A stretch of 64,000 nt of DNA from an uncultured Paracoccaceae bacterium (GTDB taxonomy: Bacteria; Pseudomonadota; Alphaproteobacteria; Rhodobacterales; Rhodobacteraceae): the NCBI GenBank assembly GCA_951812615.1, contig CATOSU010000002.1:992001-1056000 (forward strand), read 5' to 3'. The notes under the pieces are model-generated. The model saw nothing but the letters and a program-made list of their open reading frames with translations, was not told the DNA's origin and searched no databases. Shown here piece after piece: positions 34,484 to 42,465 of the stretch (positions are counted from its first letter, which is position 1; every line of letters starts with the position of its first letter). The translations under genes were made by a program, and so were the position numbers.

Positions 34484-35518
34484 TTAGCCGCCGCGCTTGT
34501 GCCGCCCGCGCGCCTTACCGTCGCGCACCATCCGGCCGAAGCCGCGGTCGCGCGCCCGGGCCTCGGCAATCGTTTCCGAATTGCGCGCATCCTCGCGCTG
34601 CAGCTTGCGCCAGCGGCTCAGACGGTCGGGATCCAACCGGCCGCCGGCGATAGCGGCCTGCACCGCACAGCCCGGTTCGGCTTCGTGCAGGCAATCGGCA
34701 AACCGGCACCGGGCCGCCAGGTCCGAAATATCGGCAAAAACACTGTCTATCCCCTGTGCCGCGCCGACCAGCTGCAATTCTCGCATGCCCGGGGTGTCGA
34801 TCAGCCAGCCGCCCGCCTGCGTCCTGTGCAGCGACCGCGCCGTTGTGGTGTGCCGCCCCTTGGCGTCGTCCTGCCGGATACCTTGCGTGTCGTCGCCCCG
34901 CCCCGTCAGCCCGTTCGACAACGTGGTTTTGCCCACCCCGGACGACCCGACCAGCGCCAGCGTCTGACCGGCCCCGCACCAGGGCGCCAGACGGGCAATT
35001 TCCGCCGGATCGCGGGCATCAAGCGTCAGCGCCGTGACCAGCGGCGACAACCGTTCGGCCCGGACGCGGTAGCTGTGCGGATCGGACGCCTCGTCAGCCC
35101 TGGTCAGAATGACCAGCGGCAGGCAACCCGACGCCCCGGCCAGGGCCAGGTACCGTTCCAGCCGCGCGGTGTTGAAATCGGCATTGCATGAACTGACGAT
35201 GCCAAGCGTGTCGACATTTGCCGCGATCAACTGGCTGCGCGCATCGCGACCGGCGGCACGGCGCGCGATCGCGGTCTGCCGGTCCAGCAGGGTCAACACA
35301 CGCCCGCTCGCCGGGTCATGCAAAACCCAGTCGCCCACGGCAAAATCGCCGGTGGACTGGCCCCCGGACAGGGTGAGCGTGACCACACCGGCGGACGTCA
35401 AAGCCTCCAGCCGGTCGCGGGCCACGGAAGATACGCGCGCAGGCGCGCCATCGGTGTCCCCGGCACGGGCGCGGAAATGCGCCGACCAGCCAAGGTCGGA
35501 AAGTGTGAAAATGGTCAT
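34484..35518 (-). CDS. rsgA: Ribosome small subunit-dependent GTPase A
   Basis: A 344-residue circularly permuted GTPase that acts in late 30S maturation. The order is OB-fold domain, G4-like motif TRAD (139-142), then the P-loop GSSGVGKTT (191-199) and G3 DTPG (241-244). A zinc finger with C271, C276, H278 and C284 follows. The C-terminal tail is basic (GRHKRGG). The start at 35518 begins MTIFTLSDLGW; a longer form is unlikely. Between 35519 and 35738 there is a possible 13-codon leader with its own promoter. Confidence 0.93.
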   Translation of the reverse strand: MTIFTLSDLGWSAHFRARAGDTDGAPARVSSVARDRLEALTSAGVVTLTLSGGQSTGDFAVGDWVLHDPASGRVLTLLDRQTAIARRAAGRDARSQLIAANVDTLGIVSSCNADFNTARLERYLALAGASGCLPLVILTRADEASDPHSYRVRAERLSPLVTALTLDARDPAEIARLAPWCGAGQTLALVGSSGVGKTTLSNGLTGRGDDTQGIRQDDAKGRHTTTARSLHRTQAGGWLIDTPGMRELQLVGAAQGIDSVFADISDLAARCRFADCLHEAEPGCAVQAAIAGGRLDPDRLSRWRKLQREDARNSETIAEARARDRGFGRMVRDGKARGRHKRGG

Positions 35519-35546
35519 TGATCTGATCCCTGAACACGTCAACAGG

Positions 35547-35563
35547 TGCGGTGCCGGGCACCG
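35547..35563 (-). promoter_or_regulatory. GC-rich palindrome between leader frame and rsgA
   Basis: GCGGTGCCGGGCACCGC at 35547-35563 is self-complementary except at its centre and can form a stem of up to seven pairs. It lies 29 bases before the rsgA start. No U-run follows on the minus strand, so it is not a simple terminator. Confidence 0.4.
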
Positions 35564-35599
35564 CGTTTTCGACGGCCGGGCGACGGGCAGGATCGTAAG

Positions 35600-35641
35600 T
35601 TACTGCGCCGTGACCCGGAGGATGATGACACGCTCTGTCAT
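35600..35641 (-). CDS. Possible 13-residue leader peptide upstream of rsgA
   Basis: ATG (35639-35641) preceded by GGAGG at 35646-35650 starts the frame MTERVIILRVTAQ, ended by TAA (35600-35602). The ribosome site is better than that of most genes nearby. A GC-rich palindrome (35547-35563) lies between it and the rsgA start. It could be a regulatory uORF or a real small protein. There is no run of one amino acid typical of attenuators, so a specific sensor role cannot be proposed. Confidence 0.35.
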   Translation of the reverse strand: MTERVIILRVTAQ

Positions 35642-35693
35642 GAAACCTCCGTTCGGGATCGGTTGATGAGAAGCGATTAGCCTCCTGCGCCAC

Positions 35694-35722
35694 CATATAG
35701 GATCGCTTACGCGTTTAGGCAA
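35694..35722 (-). promoter_or_regulatory. Predicted promoter for the leader frame and rsgA
   Basis: Read on the minus strand, TTGCCT (35722-35717) and TATATG (35699-35694) are separated by exactly 17 bases and lie about 55 bases before the leader ATG. A 7-base inverted repeat (AAGCGAT at 35671-35677, ATCGCTT at 35702-35708) flanks the -10 element and could be an operator. Confidence 0.45.
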
Positions 35723-35738
35723 CCGGATCGGACCGGCC

Positions 35739-36299
35739 TCACCCGCCGGACATATGCACCGGCAACCGTCGCAGCACGTCCGAATCATGCCGCGCCCGCG
35801 CCAGTTGCCAACCGCCCTGTAGCAGCAAGAACAGGTGTTCCGACATCTGCCGGGCCACCTCGGGCGGATGGCCAAACCGTTCGGCATGATTCGCCACTTC
35901 GTCGATCCAGCCATCGAACAGATACCGGGCATGGGTCAGAAACGCCTCGTTTTCCGGCCCTTCGAACAGGGTTGCGGAAATCGGGCAGCCATCCCATTTG
36001 CCGGACAGGTCAAAGAGCTTGGCCAGCTTGTGGCAGAAGGTGGTCGCGCCTTCGGTGAAACCCTCGGCCGGTTCAAAGCTCGCGGCGATGATCCGCAACA
36101 GCCCGTCCGACGCCCAGTTGGCCGCAGCAATCGCAAGATCGGATTTGCCGTTCGGGAAGTGGTGATACAGCGATCCCTTCGGTGCACGGGCGGCGGTCAG
36201 CAGTTCGGACAACCCGACACCGTGATAGCCACGCGTACGAAACATTTCGGCCGCGACCCGGATCAGCCGGTCTTTGGTCGGAAGAGGACGATCGTTCAT
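35739..36299 (-). CDS. TetR-family transcriptional repressor
   Basis: A 186-residue regulator. The N-terminal helix-turn-helix reads RLIRVAAEMFRTRGYHGVGLSELLTAARAPKGSLYHHFPNG in three segments typical of TetR, followed by an all-helical ligand domain with CPISATLFEGP. It is divergent from an alpha/beta hydrolase gene, and two palindromic sites with the core TAGACC-N4-GGTC lie in the 84-base gap, so it most likely represses both itself and the hydrolase. The effector is unknown. The start at 36299 agrees with the usual short leader before the first helix. Confidence 0.9.
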   Translation of the reverse strand: MNDRPLPTKDRLIRVAAEMFRTRGYHGVGLSELLTAARAPKGSLYHHFPNGKSDLAIAAANWASDGLLRIIAASFEPAEGFTEGATTFCHKLAKLFDLSGKWDGCPISATLFEGPENEAFLTHARYLFDGWIDEVANHAERFGHPPEVARQMSEHLFLLLQGGWQLARARHDSDVLRRLPVHMSGG

Positions 36300-36317
36300 A
36301 CAGATGTCTTGACAGAA

Positions 36318-36359
36318 CTAGACCAATTGGTCCAGAACGATTTTAGACCGATTGGTCTA
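36318..36359. promoter_or_regulatory. Two palindromic TetR operator sites
   Basis: Site 1 CTAGACCAATTGGTCCAG (36318-36335) and site 2 TAGACCGATTGGTCTA (36344-36359) are both near-perfect inverted repeats with the same half-site. Their centres are 25 bases apart. TTGACA at 36309-36314 could be a -35 element. The sites lie between the repressor and hydrolase starts. Confidence 0.75.
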
Positions 36360-36383
36360 GTCACTACCGAAAGGAAGAAGCAA

Positions 36384-37250
36384 ATGCTGGACATGCGGGG
36401 AAACGGCCGGGTGCAGGAACAGGCCATCGATTTTGACGCAGACGGGGCAACCCTGACCGGAACGCTGTTCCTGCCCGAGGTTGATCCGGTTGCAGCCGTG
36501 GTGCTGAACGGGGCAGCCGGGGTTCCCCACGCATATTACCGGCACTTTGCCCGCTGGTTGGCCTCGGAACGGGACATGGCCTGTCTGACCTATGACTATC
36601 GGGATTTTGGCGCCTCCGCCCATATGCACCCGCGCCACTCCAACACGACGATGTCGGACTGGGCCCTGCTTGATCAGCCTGCGGCCCGGATGGAAATGCG
36701 CCGGAATGCCCCGAATAGCCCGATTTGGGTCATCGGGCATTCGCTCGGGGCGATGATGGTGCCACTGCAACAGGGGATCGAGGATGTGACCCGCATGATC
36801 GGCGTCGCCAGCGGGCTCGTGAACCTGCCGGACCACCCGATGCCCTACCGCGCGCTGGCCAGCGCCTTCTGGTACGGCCCCGCCTCCTGGGCGGTGAGCC
36901 TGACAGGGTATCTGCCCGGCCGCCGATTGGGGCTCGGAGAGGATCTGCCCGCCGGCGTGTACCGTGAATGGCGCGACTGGTGCACATCACCCCGGTCATT
37001 CCTGCCGCGCACGGGTCACGATCTGCCCTGGCCGAACTGGTCGCGCAGCGGGGCGCCGGTGGATCTGATCGCATTTGCGGACGACCCGGTGATTCCTGCA
37101 CGCTGCACGGACAGGCTTGCGGCCCTCTACGACATACGGCTGGTGCGCAGGCGCACGTTGCATCCGCGGGATTTCGGGCTGAAGCAGATCGGTCATCTCA
37201 GCTCGTTCACGCGCCGGAACGCGGTGCTCTGGCCGGAACTCGTCCGGTAG
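36384..37250 (+). CDS. Alpha/beta hydrolase controlled by the adjacent TetR repressor
   Basis: A 288-residue serine hydrolase-like protein. VIGHSLGAMM is the nucleophile elbow (about residues 116-125), TYDYRDFGAS follows the early strand, and a late KQIGHLSSF carries the catalytic histidine. FADDPVIPARC supplies the acid strand. It resembles the group annotated as alpha/beta fold hydrolases or esterases with an N-terminal acyl-binding strand; the substrate is unknown. AAAGGAAG lies 7-14 bases upstream of the ATG. The intergenic operators suggest induction by a small hydrophobic ligand. SRP RNA lies just downstream on the opposite strand. Confidence 0.82.
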   Translation: MLDMRGNGRVQEQAIDFDADGATLTGTLFLPEVDPVAAVVLNGAAGVPHAYYRHFARWLASERDMACLTYDYRDFGASAHMHPRHSNTTMSDWALLDQPAARMEMRRNAPNSPIWVIGHSLGAMMVPLQQGIEDVTRMIGVASGLVNLPDHPMPYRALASAFWYGPASWAVSLTGYLPGRRLGLGEDLPAGVYREWRDWCTSPRSFLPRTGHDLPWPNWSRSGAPVDLIAFADDPVIPARCTDRLAALYDIRLVRRRTLHPRDFGLKQIGHLSSFTRRNAVLWPELVR

Positions 37251-37277
37251 AAACACTGCGCGAACAGGGGATAAGGT

Positions 37278-37371
37278 GAGAGGCTGGACAACGACCCAAG
37301 CGGGGCTCGTTACGGCTGCTTCCTTCCGGATCTGACCGGGTTGGCGAGGCGCCTGCCCGCGCCAACCTCTC
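37278..37371 (-). ncRNA. ffs: Signal recognition particle RNA, small bacterial (4.5S) type
   Basis: Read on the minus strand this 94-base region contains GGTCAGATCCGGAAGGAAGC followed by AGCC, the invariant domain IV tip bound by Ffh (Ffh and FtsY interact here to target membrane proteins). The ends pair: GAGAGGTTGG (37371-37362) with CCAGCCTCTC (37287-37278), with one G-T pair, closing a single long hairpin. Size and shape match E. coli 4.5S RNA. Exact ends may differ by a few bases. It is between a plus-strand hydrolase gene and a minus-strand phosphodiesterase-like gene. Confidence 0.95.
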
Positions 37372-37423
37372 AGTCTGGCAATATATGTGTACCGGCACCG
37401 GATGGCAAGCGGGCCAGCACAGA

Positions 37424-39199
37424 TCAAAGCGACAAGTTTACAGGCAGAAACCCGTCCGGTCCGGGTTTTTCGCAGCTCGGTTCAAAATCCGCGATGTCAT
37501 CCAGAAACGCAGCCGCACCCGGCCCCGTCTGCAGAACAGCGCCGGTTCCCGGTAACGGCACAAAACGCCACGGATCCGGCCCGGTTGGTGCCGCCCGGCA
37601 TGACGACAGGGTATTCATGACGGCATTCCGCAGCGGGATTTCGGGCAACTCGAGGCGGGGCGCCCGCCGCAAGGCGGGGACATTTCCGCCACCATTCGCG
37701 CGGTAATCATTGAGGAGAGCGGTAAACATCATGTCCGCGACAATCGGCTGACCGTCACAGGTCAGATCTGAGATCCGGTGGTGCCCGGGGTCGGTCATGC
37801 GCCCGTCAGGCCGGTACCGGGCCGGTTGGCTGACATCGATGCCATAGCTCAGGCCGAAAAACGTGTCGAACCCATGCGCAGGCCAATCCGCGTCAATCAG
37901 CAATTGCGCCGACTGCCCGGGAATTACCCTCCGAAACACGCTGGCAGACATTTCCAGCCATTCCCGCAGCTCCTCACCTCTGACCATCACGGCGCGCAAC
38001 GCGTTGGGAAACACGACCAGATCCTCGATATGCCGCCATTGCACCGCGCCGGCAGGCACATCGGAATAATGCGCCGGACCACCCCGTCCGCCGCATTTAC
38101 CTGGGGCTACAACCGAGATAACCGGATAGTCGCGCACCCCGTGACCGGCCTGAGCGAAGGCAGCGCGTTGTGCCTCGGCGATCACGCGCAGATGGGTGTC
38201 GGCCCTGACCATCGAAAAATAGCTGTGCAGCGGAACATCTGTCCAGCCGGCCGGTTCGCTCATGCGTTCGCGCGCCCAGCGATGCCGCGACGCCAGCAAT
38301 AATTTCGTTTCCGTCTGCTCCGCGATTTGCCTGTCGGCAGGGCGCAGAACCGATGCGCAGTCGCGAACCTCCCATCGGCCACTGGGTCCGCGGTCCAGCG
38401 CCAGATCGATCTGCGCCAGTTGCCGTCCCGCATGCCCGGCAAGCGCGACCGGAGCCTGTGAACCGGCCTTCGCGGCTGTCGACGGCAGGTGCGTGTGCCC
38501 GCCAAACACGGCCGTGACATGCTGCAACCGGGCGATGGGTGACAGGGCGTTTTCCTGACCCTCCTGCCGCTCATCTTCGCCCCACCCGGTATGGGCCAGC
38601 GCCACGATCACGTCGCATCCCTGCTGGTGTAGCGCGAATGCCTCGCGCTGTGCTGCATCGGTCATGTCATCGAATGCCACCTGCCCGGTCAGCCGGCCAG
38701 CGTTCCACATCGCGGTTTGCGGCGGCAGGACCGACACCACGCCAACCCGCAGCGGACCGGCATCAAGAGCCGCCGAGGTGTTGACGCCGGGCAAAATCCC
38801 GGGCGACAGGCGCCGGAGGTTGGAACTGATCACCGGGCAGGACGCATCGGCCAGCCACCGGGACAGCGCAGTCGCCCCAAAGTCGAAGTCGTGGTTGCCC
38901 AGCCCTATGGCGTCGTACCGGAGTTGTTGAAACACGGCCAGAAGGGGGTGGTTTTCACCCGGCGGCATACTGTCGGCTAGTTCGCCCAGAACGGTGCCCT
39001 GAAAACCGTCTCCGTTGTCGAACAATAAGACATGGGCCCCGGCCTCTGCCGCCTCTTTCCGTGCGTCGGATATCAACGACGCAACCCGTGTCAGCCCTCC
39101 GGACGGCAACGGGCGGTCCTTCGCATAGTCCCAGCCCGTCAGTTGCATATGCAGGTCTGTCGTGGCCAGCAACCGCAACCGGACAATCGTGTCAGACAT
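37424..39199 (-). CDS. 2',3'-cyclic-nucleotide 2'-phosphodiesterase/5'-nucleotidase-like protein
   Basis: A 591-residue two-domain enzyme of the CpdB/UshA group. The N-terminal metallophosphatase domain holds LATTDLHMQL (about 11), DNGDGFQGT (about 61), GLGNHDFDFG (about 99), ALAHTGWGEDE (about 200) and GGHTHLPS (about 234). The C-terminal nucleotidase domain includes the substrate-stacking region near FGLSYGIDVSQPARY (about 465). Unlike CpdB it has no signal peptide, so it may act in the cytoplasm or be exported unconventionally. It follows the SRP RNA on the same strand and is divergent from nudC, 148 bases away. Confidence 0.85.
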   Translation of the reverse strand: MSDTIVRLRLLATTDLHMQLTGWDYAKDRPLPSGGLTRVASLISDARKEAAEAGAHVLLFDNGDGFQGTVLGELADSMPPGENHPLLAVFQQLRYDAIGLGNHDFDFGATALSRWLADASCPVISSNLRRLSPGILPGVNTSAALDAGPLRVGVVSVLPPQTAMWNAGRLTGQVAFDDMTDAAQREAFALHQQGCDVIVALAHTGWGEDERQEGQENALSPIARLQHVTAVFGGHTHLPSTAAKAGSQAPVALAGHAGRQLAQIDLALDRGPSGRWEVRDCASVLRPADRQIAEQTETKLLLASRHRWARERMSEPAGWTDVPLHSYFSMVRADTHLRVIAEAQRAAFAQAGHGVRDYPVISVVAPGKCGGRGGPAHYSDVPAGAVQWRHIEDLVVFPNALRAVMVRGEELREWLEMSASVFRRVIPGQSAQLLIDADWPAHGFDTFFGLSYGIDVSQPARYRPDGRMTDPGHHRISDLTCDGQPIVADMMFTALLNDYRANGGGNVPALRRAPRLELPEIPLRNAVMNTLSSCRAAPTGPDPWRFVPLPGTGAVLQTGPGAAAFLDDIADFEPSCEKPGPDGFLPVNLSL

Positions 39200-39347
39200 T
39201 ACCAGAGGATGTGTGATTCAGCATACCAATCTACCTTGAATGGATTGAACTTTAACCTGCCTGTCGTCGGGAACAACCCCGCCAACGGCAATTGTAAAAC
39301 AAGCGACATCATGCGATGCCATCGCTGAGGCAAAGGGCGGAGGCGAA

Positions 39348-40328
39348 ATGAAACACGCGGAAACGGTGACGTTCGGGGGCTCCGGGCTGGACCGCGCCGC
39401 CGAGCTGCGGATGAACCCGGATGCGCTGCGCTTCGCCCGATCGGCCAGTGATGCCGTGTCCATCCTGCTCTGGCGCGGCAAGCCGCTGGTGGCAGGAGAG
39501 GGGCGCGATACACTGGCCCGTTTGCCAATGTCACATCCTCTGATCGCCGATGGCCCCGAAGGCAACACGAAAGACCCGGTGTTCCTTGGCCGGGAAGATG
39601 GCGCGCCCTGCTTTGCCACGGACATCTCCGGCTGGCAGCCGGTGGATCTGGACACCGCGGCGCTGGGCCAGTTTCTCGACCCGTCTGAACAGCACCACCC
39701 GGACCTGCCCGAAGACCACGTTTTTGCAGAACTTCGACGGCTGATGACTCGGCTCAACAGCCGCGACGCCGAATTGGCCGCAACGGCAAAGGCGATCATC
39801 GGCTGGCACCGCACCCATAAATTCTGTGCACAATGCGGCGTGCAGAGCGACATGGTGCAGGCGGGTTGGCAGCGCACATGTCCGGCCTGTGGCGCCCATC
39901 ATTTCCCGCGGACCGACCCGGTCGTGATCATGCTGATCACGCACGGCCCCAACGTCCTGATGGGACGGTCGCCGGGCTGGCCACCGGGAATGTATTCATT
40001 GTTGGCCGGTTTCGTCGAACCCGGCGAAACGCTGGAAGCCGCCGTGCGCCGCGAGGTATGGGAGGAGGCCGGTATTTCGGTCGGCGACGTGTCATACCTC
40101 GCCAGCCAGCCCTGGCCGTTCCCGGCTTCTTTGATGATCGGATGTGCCGGCGAGGCGCTAAATACTGACATCAACATCGACCCCAACGAGATCGAGGAAG
40201 CCCGCTGGATCAGCCGCAATGAAATGATGCGCGCATTCGCCGGGGAGCACCCGGAAATCAAACCCGCGCGAAAAGGTGCAATTGCCCATTTTCTTTTGCA
40301 TAACTGGCTTGCGGACACATTGGATTGA
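39348..40328 (+). CDS. nudC: NAD(H) pyrophosphatase (NudC)
   Basis: A 326-residue Nudix hydrolase that cleaves NADH and removes NAD caps from RNA. A C4 zinc ribbon (CAQC about 160 and CPAC about 178) precedes the Nudix box GFVEPGETLEAAVRREVWEEAG (about 221-242). The NudC-specific SQPWPFPASLM lies at about 255. The N-terminal domain is typical of alphaproteobacterial NudC. GGGCGGAGG at 39335-39343 is the ribosome site. It is followed 34 bases later by an SRPBCC gene in the same direction. Confidence 0.95.
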   Translation: MKHAETVTFGGSGLDRAAELRMNPDALRFARSASDAVSILLWRGKPLVAGEGRDTLARLPMSHPLIADGPEGNTKDPVFLGREDGAPCFATDISGWQPVDLDTAALGQFLDPSEQHHPDLPEDHVFAELRRLMTRLNSRDAELAATAKAIIGWHRTHKFCAQCGVQSDMVQAGWQRTCPACGAHHFPRTDPVVIMLITHGPNVLMGRSPGWPPGMYSLLAGFVEPGETLEAAVRREVWEEAGISVGDVSYLASQPWPFPASLMIGCAGEALNTDINIDPNEIEEARWISRNEMMRAFAGEHPEIKPARKGAIAHFLLHNWLADTLD

Positions 40329-40362
40329 CGTCAGTTTCAACAAAAAACGAGGCGCGCGCGGA

Positions 40363-40806
40363 ATGAAGCTTTCGACAAAGGAAGACATCGACACTCCCAT
40401 TGACCGGGTATTCGAACAGCTGACAAATTTCGAGACTTTCGAACGCACCGCGATCCGCCGCGGCGCCGAGGTTGAACGGGTCATGGACACGTCCGAACCG
40501 GTGGTCGGCATGGCATGGAATGCCCGTTTCGAGATGCGCGGCCGAACCCGTCAGGTCCAGGTGACACTGACCGAACTGGACCGTCCGAACACCATCCGAT
40601 TCGATGCCGTGGGTCAGGGTATCGACGGAAACCTTGTGATCGACCTGTTGCCGCTGTCGGCGCGAAACACCCGGTTGTCGGTGGCAATGGAGCTGGAACC
40701 GAAAACCCTGTCGGCGCGCCTGCTGCTTCAATCGCTGAAGCTGGCAAAAACCAATCTCAACAAACGGTTCCGCAGCAAGATCCGGGAATTCACGCGCACG
40801 CTCTGA
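40363..40806 (+). CDS. SRPBCC-fold protein
   Basis: A 147-residue small ligand-binding domain. DIDTPIDRVFEQLTNFETFER at the N-terminus is the first strand and helix of the START/polyketide-cyclase fold, and the long C-terminal helix (LLLQSLKLAKTNLNKRFRSKI) closes the cavity. No catalytic residues can be assigned; such proteins bind lipids or aromatic molecules. The start at 40363 fits the fold, an upstream start being excluded by overlap with nudC. It is convergent with pheA, with 14 bases between stops. Confidence 0.75.
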   Translation: MKLSTKEDIDTPIDRVFEQLTNFETFERTAIRRGAEVERVMDTSEPVVGMAWNARFEMRGRTRQVQVTLTELDRPNTIRFDAVGQGIDGNLVIDLLPLSARNTRLSVAMELEPKTLSARLLLQSLKLAKTNLNKRFRSKIREFTRTL

Positions 40807-40820
40807 TCGCCCCGGCGGCG

Positions 40821-41654
40821 TCAGTTCCGATGATGAACAGCCGGATAGACCCCAAGGATTTCCAGCTTCGTCGTGAAATAGGCCAGTTCATCCAATGCCA
40901 GCTTCACGTCCGGATCGTCCGGATGTCCTTCGATATCTGCGTAAAACTGGGTCGCGGTGAATGATCCACCGACCATGTAGCTTTCCAGCTTGGTCATGTT
41001 GACCCCGTTGGTCGCAAAGCCCCCCATCGCCTTGTACAGCGCTGCCGGAATATTTCGCACCTCGAACACGAATGTGGTGACCATCTGACCATCGCCTCGC
41101 CGGCTCAGATCCGGTTCCCGGGCCATGATGACGAACCGTGTCGTGTTGTGGCCATGATCCTCGATGTCTTTGGCCAATACCGTCAGGCCGTTGATCTCGG
41201 CTGCCAGTTCGGACGCAAGAACGCCGCTGTCGCGGCTGTCGGTCTGGGCCAGTTCCGCGGCAGCACCGGCGCTGTCGGCGGCGGCGTAGCCCTTGATCCC
41301 GTGATCCCGCAGAAACCCGGCCGATTGCGGCAACAACACCAGATGCGCCCGGACAGATTTAACGTCCGACAACTGCACACCCGGACGCGCCATCAGGCAA
41401 ATACGGACCCGTACAAAGGCCTCGTCGACAATGTGCAGCCCGCTTTCGGGCAACAGGCGATGAATATCGGCCACCCGCCCATAGGTGGTATTTTCGATCG
41501 GCAGCATCGCCAGATCCGCCCCGCCGTTGCGGACGGCTTCGATCACGTCCTCGAAGGTCTTGCAGGGCAGCGGTTCCATATCCGGCCGGGCCATCAGACA
41601 GGCTTCGTGGCTGTACGCGCCCGCGTCACCCTGAAAAGCGATGCGATTGGTCAT
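40821..41654 (-). CDS. pheA: Prephenate dehydratase
   Basis: A 277-residue enzyme that makes phenylpyruvate in phenylalanine synthesis. The periplasmic-binding-like catalytic domain shows RIAFQGDAGAYSHEA (N-terminus), MLPIENTTYGRV (about 56) and HNTTRFVIM (about 168), the last with the essential TRF. A C-terminal ACT domain begins about 190 and includes KLESYMVGGSFTATQFYADI, the phenylalanine feedback site in the alphaproteobacterial form. It is monofunctional, without a chorismate mutase domain. It is divergent from a cytochrome c gene. Confidence 0.95.
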   Translation of the reverse strand: MTNRIAFQGDAGAYSHEACLMARPDMEPLPCKTFEDVIEAVRNGGADLAMLPIENTTYGRVADIHRLLPESGLHIVDEAFVRVRICLMARPGVQLSDVKSVRAHLVLLPQSAGFLRDHGIKGYAAADSAGAAAELAQTDSRDSGVLASELAAEINGLTVLAKDIEDHGHNTTRFVIMAREPDLSRRGDGQMVTTFVFEVRNIPAALYKAMGGFATNGVNMTKLESYMVGGSFTATQFYADIEGHPDDPDVKLALDELAYFTTKLEILGVYPAVHHRN

Positions 41655-41770
41655 GTGTTATTCCTGCACAATGCCCGATTGGGCGTTTGGTCGCGGTGTC
41701 TATATCTTGCCACCGGCGAGGGGAAGCAATAGACACGCCTCCGAAACAGATCAAATAGGCTCGCGATCAA

Positions 41771-42274
41771 ATGGATACGATGACCGCAACCAAAACCGTT
41801 GCCGCGCTTTGCGGTGCGCTTCTGGTCTTTCTTCTTGGCAAATGGGTGGCTGAAATCATCTATCACGTGGATGGTCACGGTCAGCAGGCCTATGTGATCG
41901 AAGTCGATTCGTCAGGCGACGGTGCCGGCGAAGAGGAAGAAGTCAGCTTTGACGAGCTTCTGGCATCCGCAGATGTCGACAAGGGTGCCAAGGTGTTTAA
42001 GAAATGTTCAGCTTGTCACAAGCTGGAGGATGGCGCCAACAGCACCGGACCGTATCTGTACGGCGTGGTCGGTCGCCCGATCGCATCGGCGCCGGGTTTC
42101 GGCTATTCTTCCGCGATGGCCGATCATGGCGGCGACTGGACTCCGGAAGAGCTGGACGCCTTCCTGGCCAAGCCCAGCGAGTATCTCAAAGGCACTTCGA
42201 TGAGCTTTGCCGGCCTGAAGAAAGTTCAGGACCGCGTCAACGTGATCGCGTATCTGGACAGCCTGGACGACTGA
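41771..42274 (+). CDS. Membrane-anchored class I cytochrome c
   Basis: A 167-residue protein. An uncleaved N-terminal helix (residues 9-28) anchors a charged, acidic linker (about 36-60) and a c-type cytochrome domain. C79-S-A-C82-H83 binds the heme, and a methionine in GTSMSFAG (about 143) is the likely sixth ligand. This matches CycM/cytochrome c552-type carriers that link the bc1 complex to the aa3 oxidase in Rhodobacteraceae. A strong terminator follows. The start at 41771 has an alternative ATG three codons on. Confidence 0.9.
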   Translation: MDTMTATKTVAALCGALLVFLLGKWVAEIIYHVDGHGQQAYVIEVDSSGDGAGEEEEVSFDELLASADVDKGAKVFKKCSACHKLEDGANSTGPYLYGVVGRPIASAPGFGYSSAMADHGGDWTPEELDAFLAKPSEYLKGTSMSFAGLKKVQDRVNVIAYLDSLDD

Positions 42275-42299
42275 TCACCGAACAACGCCACAGAAATTG

Positions 42300-42325
42300 G
42301 GCCGCGCGGATTGCGCGGCCTTTTT
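42300..42325 (+). terminator. Intrinsic terminator of the cytochrome c gene
   Basis: GGCCGCGC (42300-42307) pairs with GCGCGGCC (42313-42320) around the loop GGATT, followed by TTTTT. It lies 26 bases after the stop. Confidence 0.92.
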
Positions 42326-42465
42326 CGTTTCCGGGATACGCGTTGATGCGTCGGCAATTCCCGGCCCGATCACATAATCTCACCTTGCAGTTGGCGGCAC
42401 TGGACCTTTAGCCTACAGCGGCAAAAGTAGTCCGCTATCGAACGGGCAGCACGAGGGAGCACATC

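Noticed and set aside
35547-35563. Riboswitch or attenuator before rsgA
   Set aside because: The palindrome has no U-run, no known aptamer consensus is visible and the leader frame has no biased codons; kept only as a possible regulatory palindrome.
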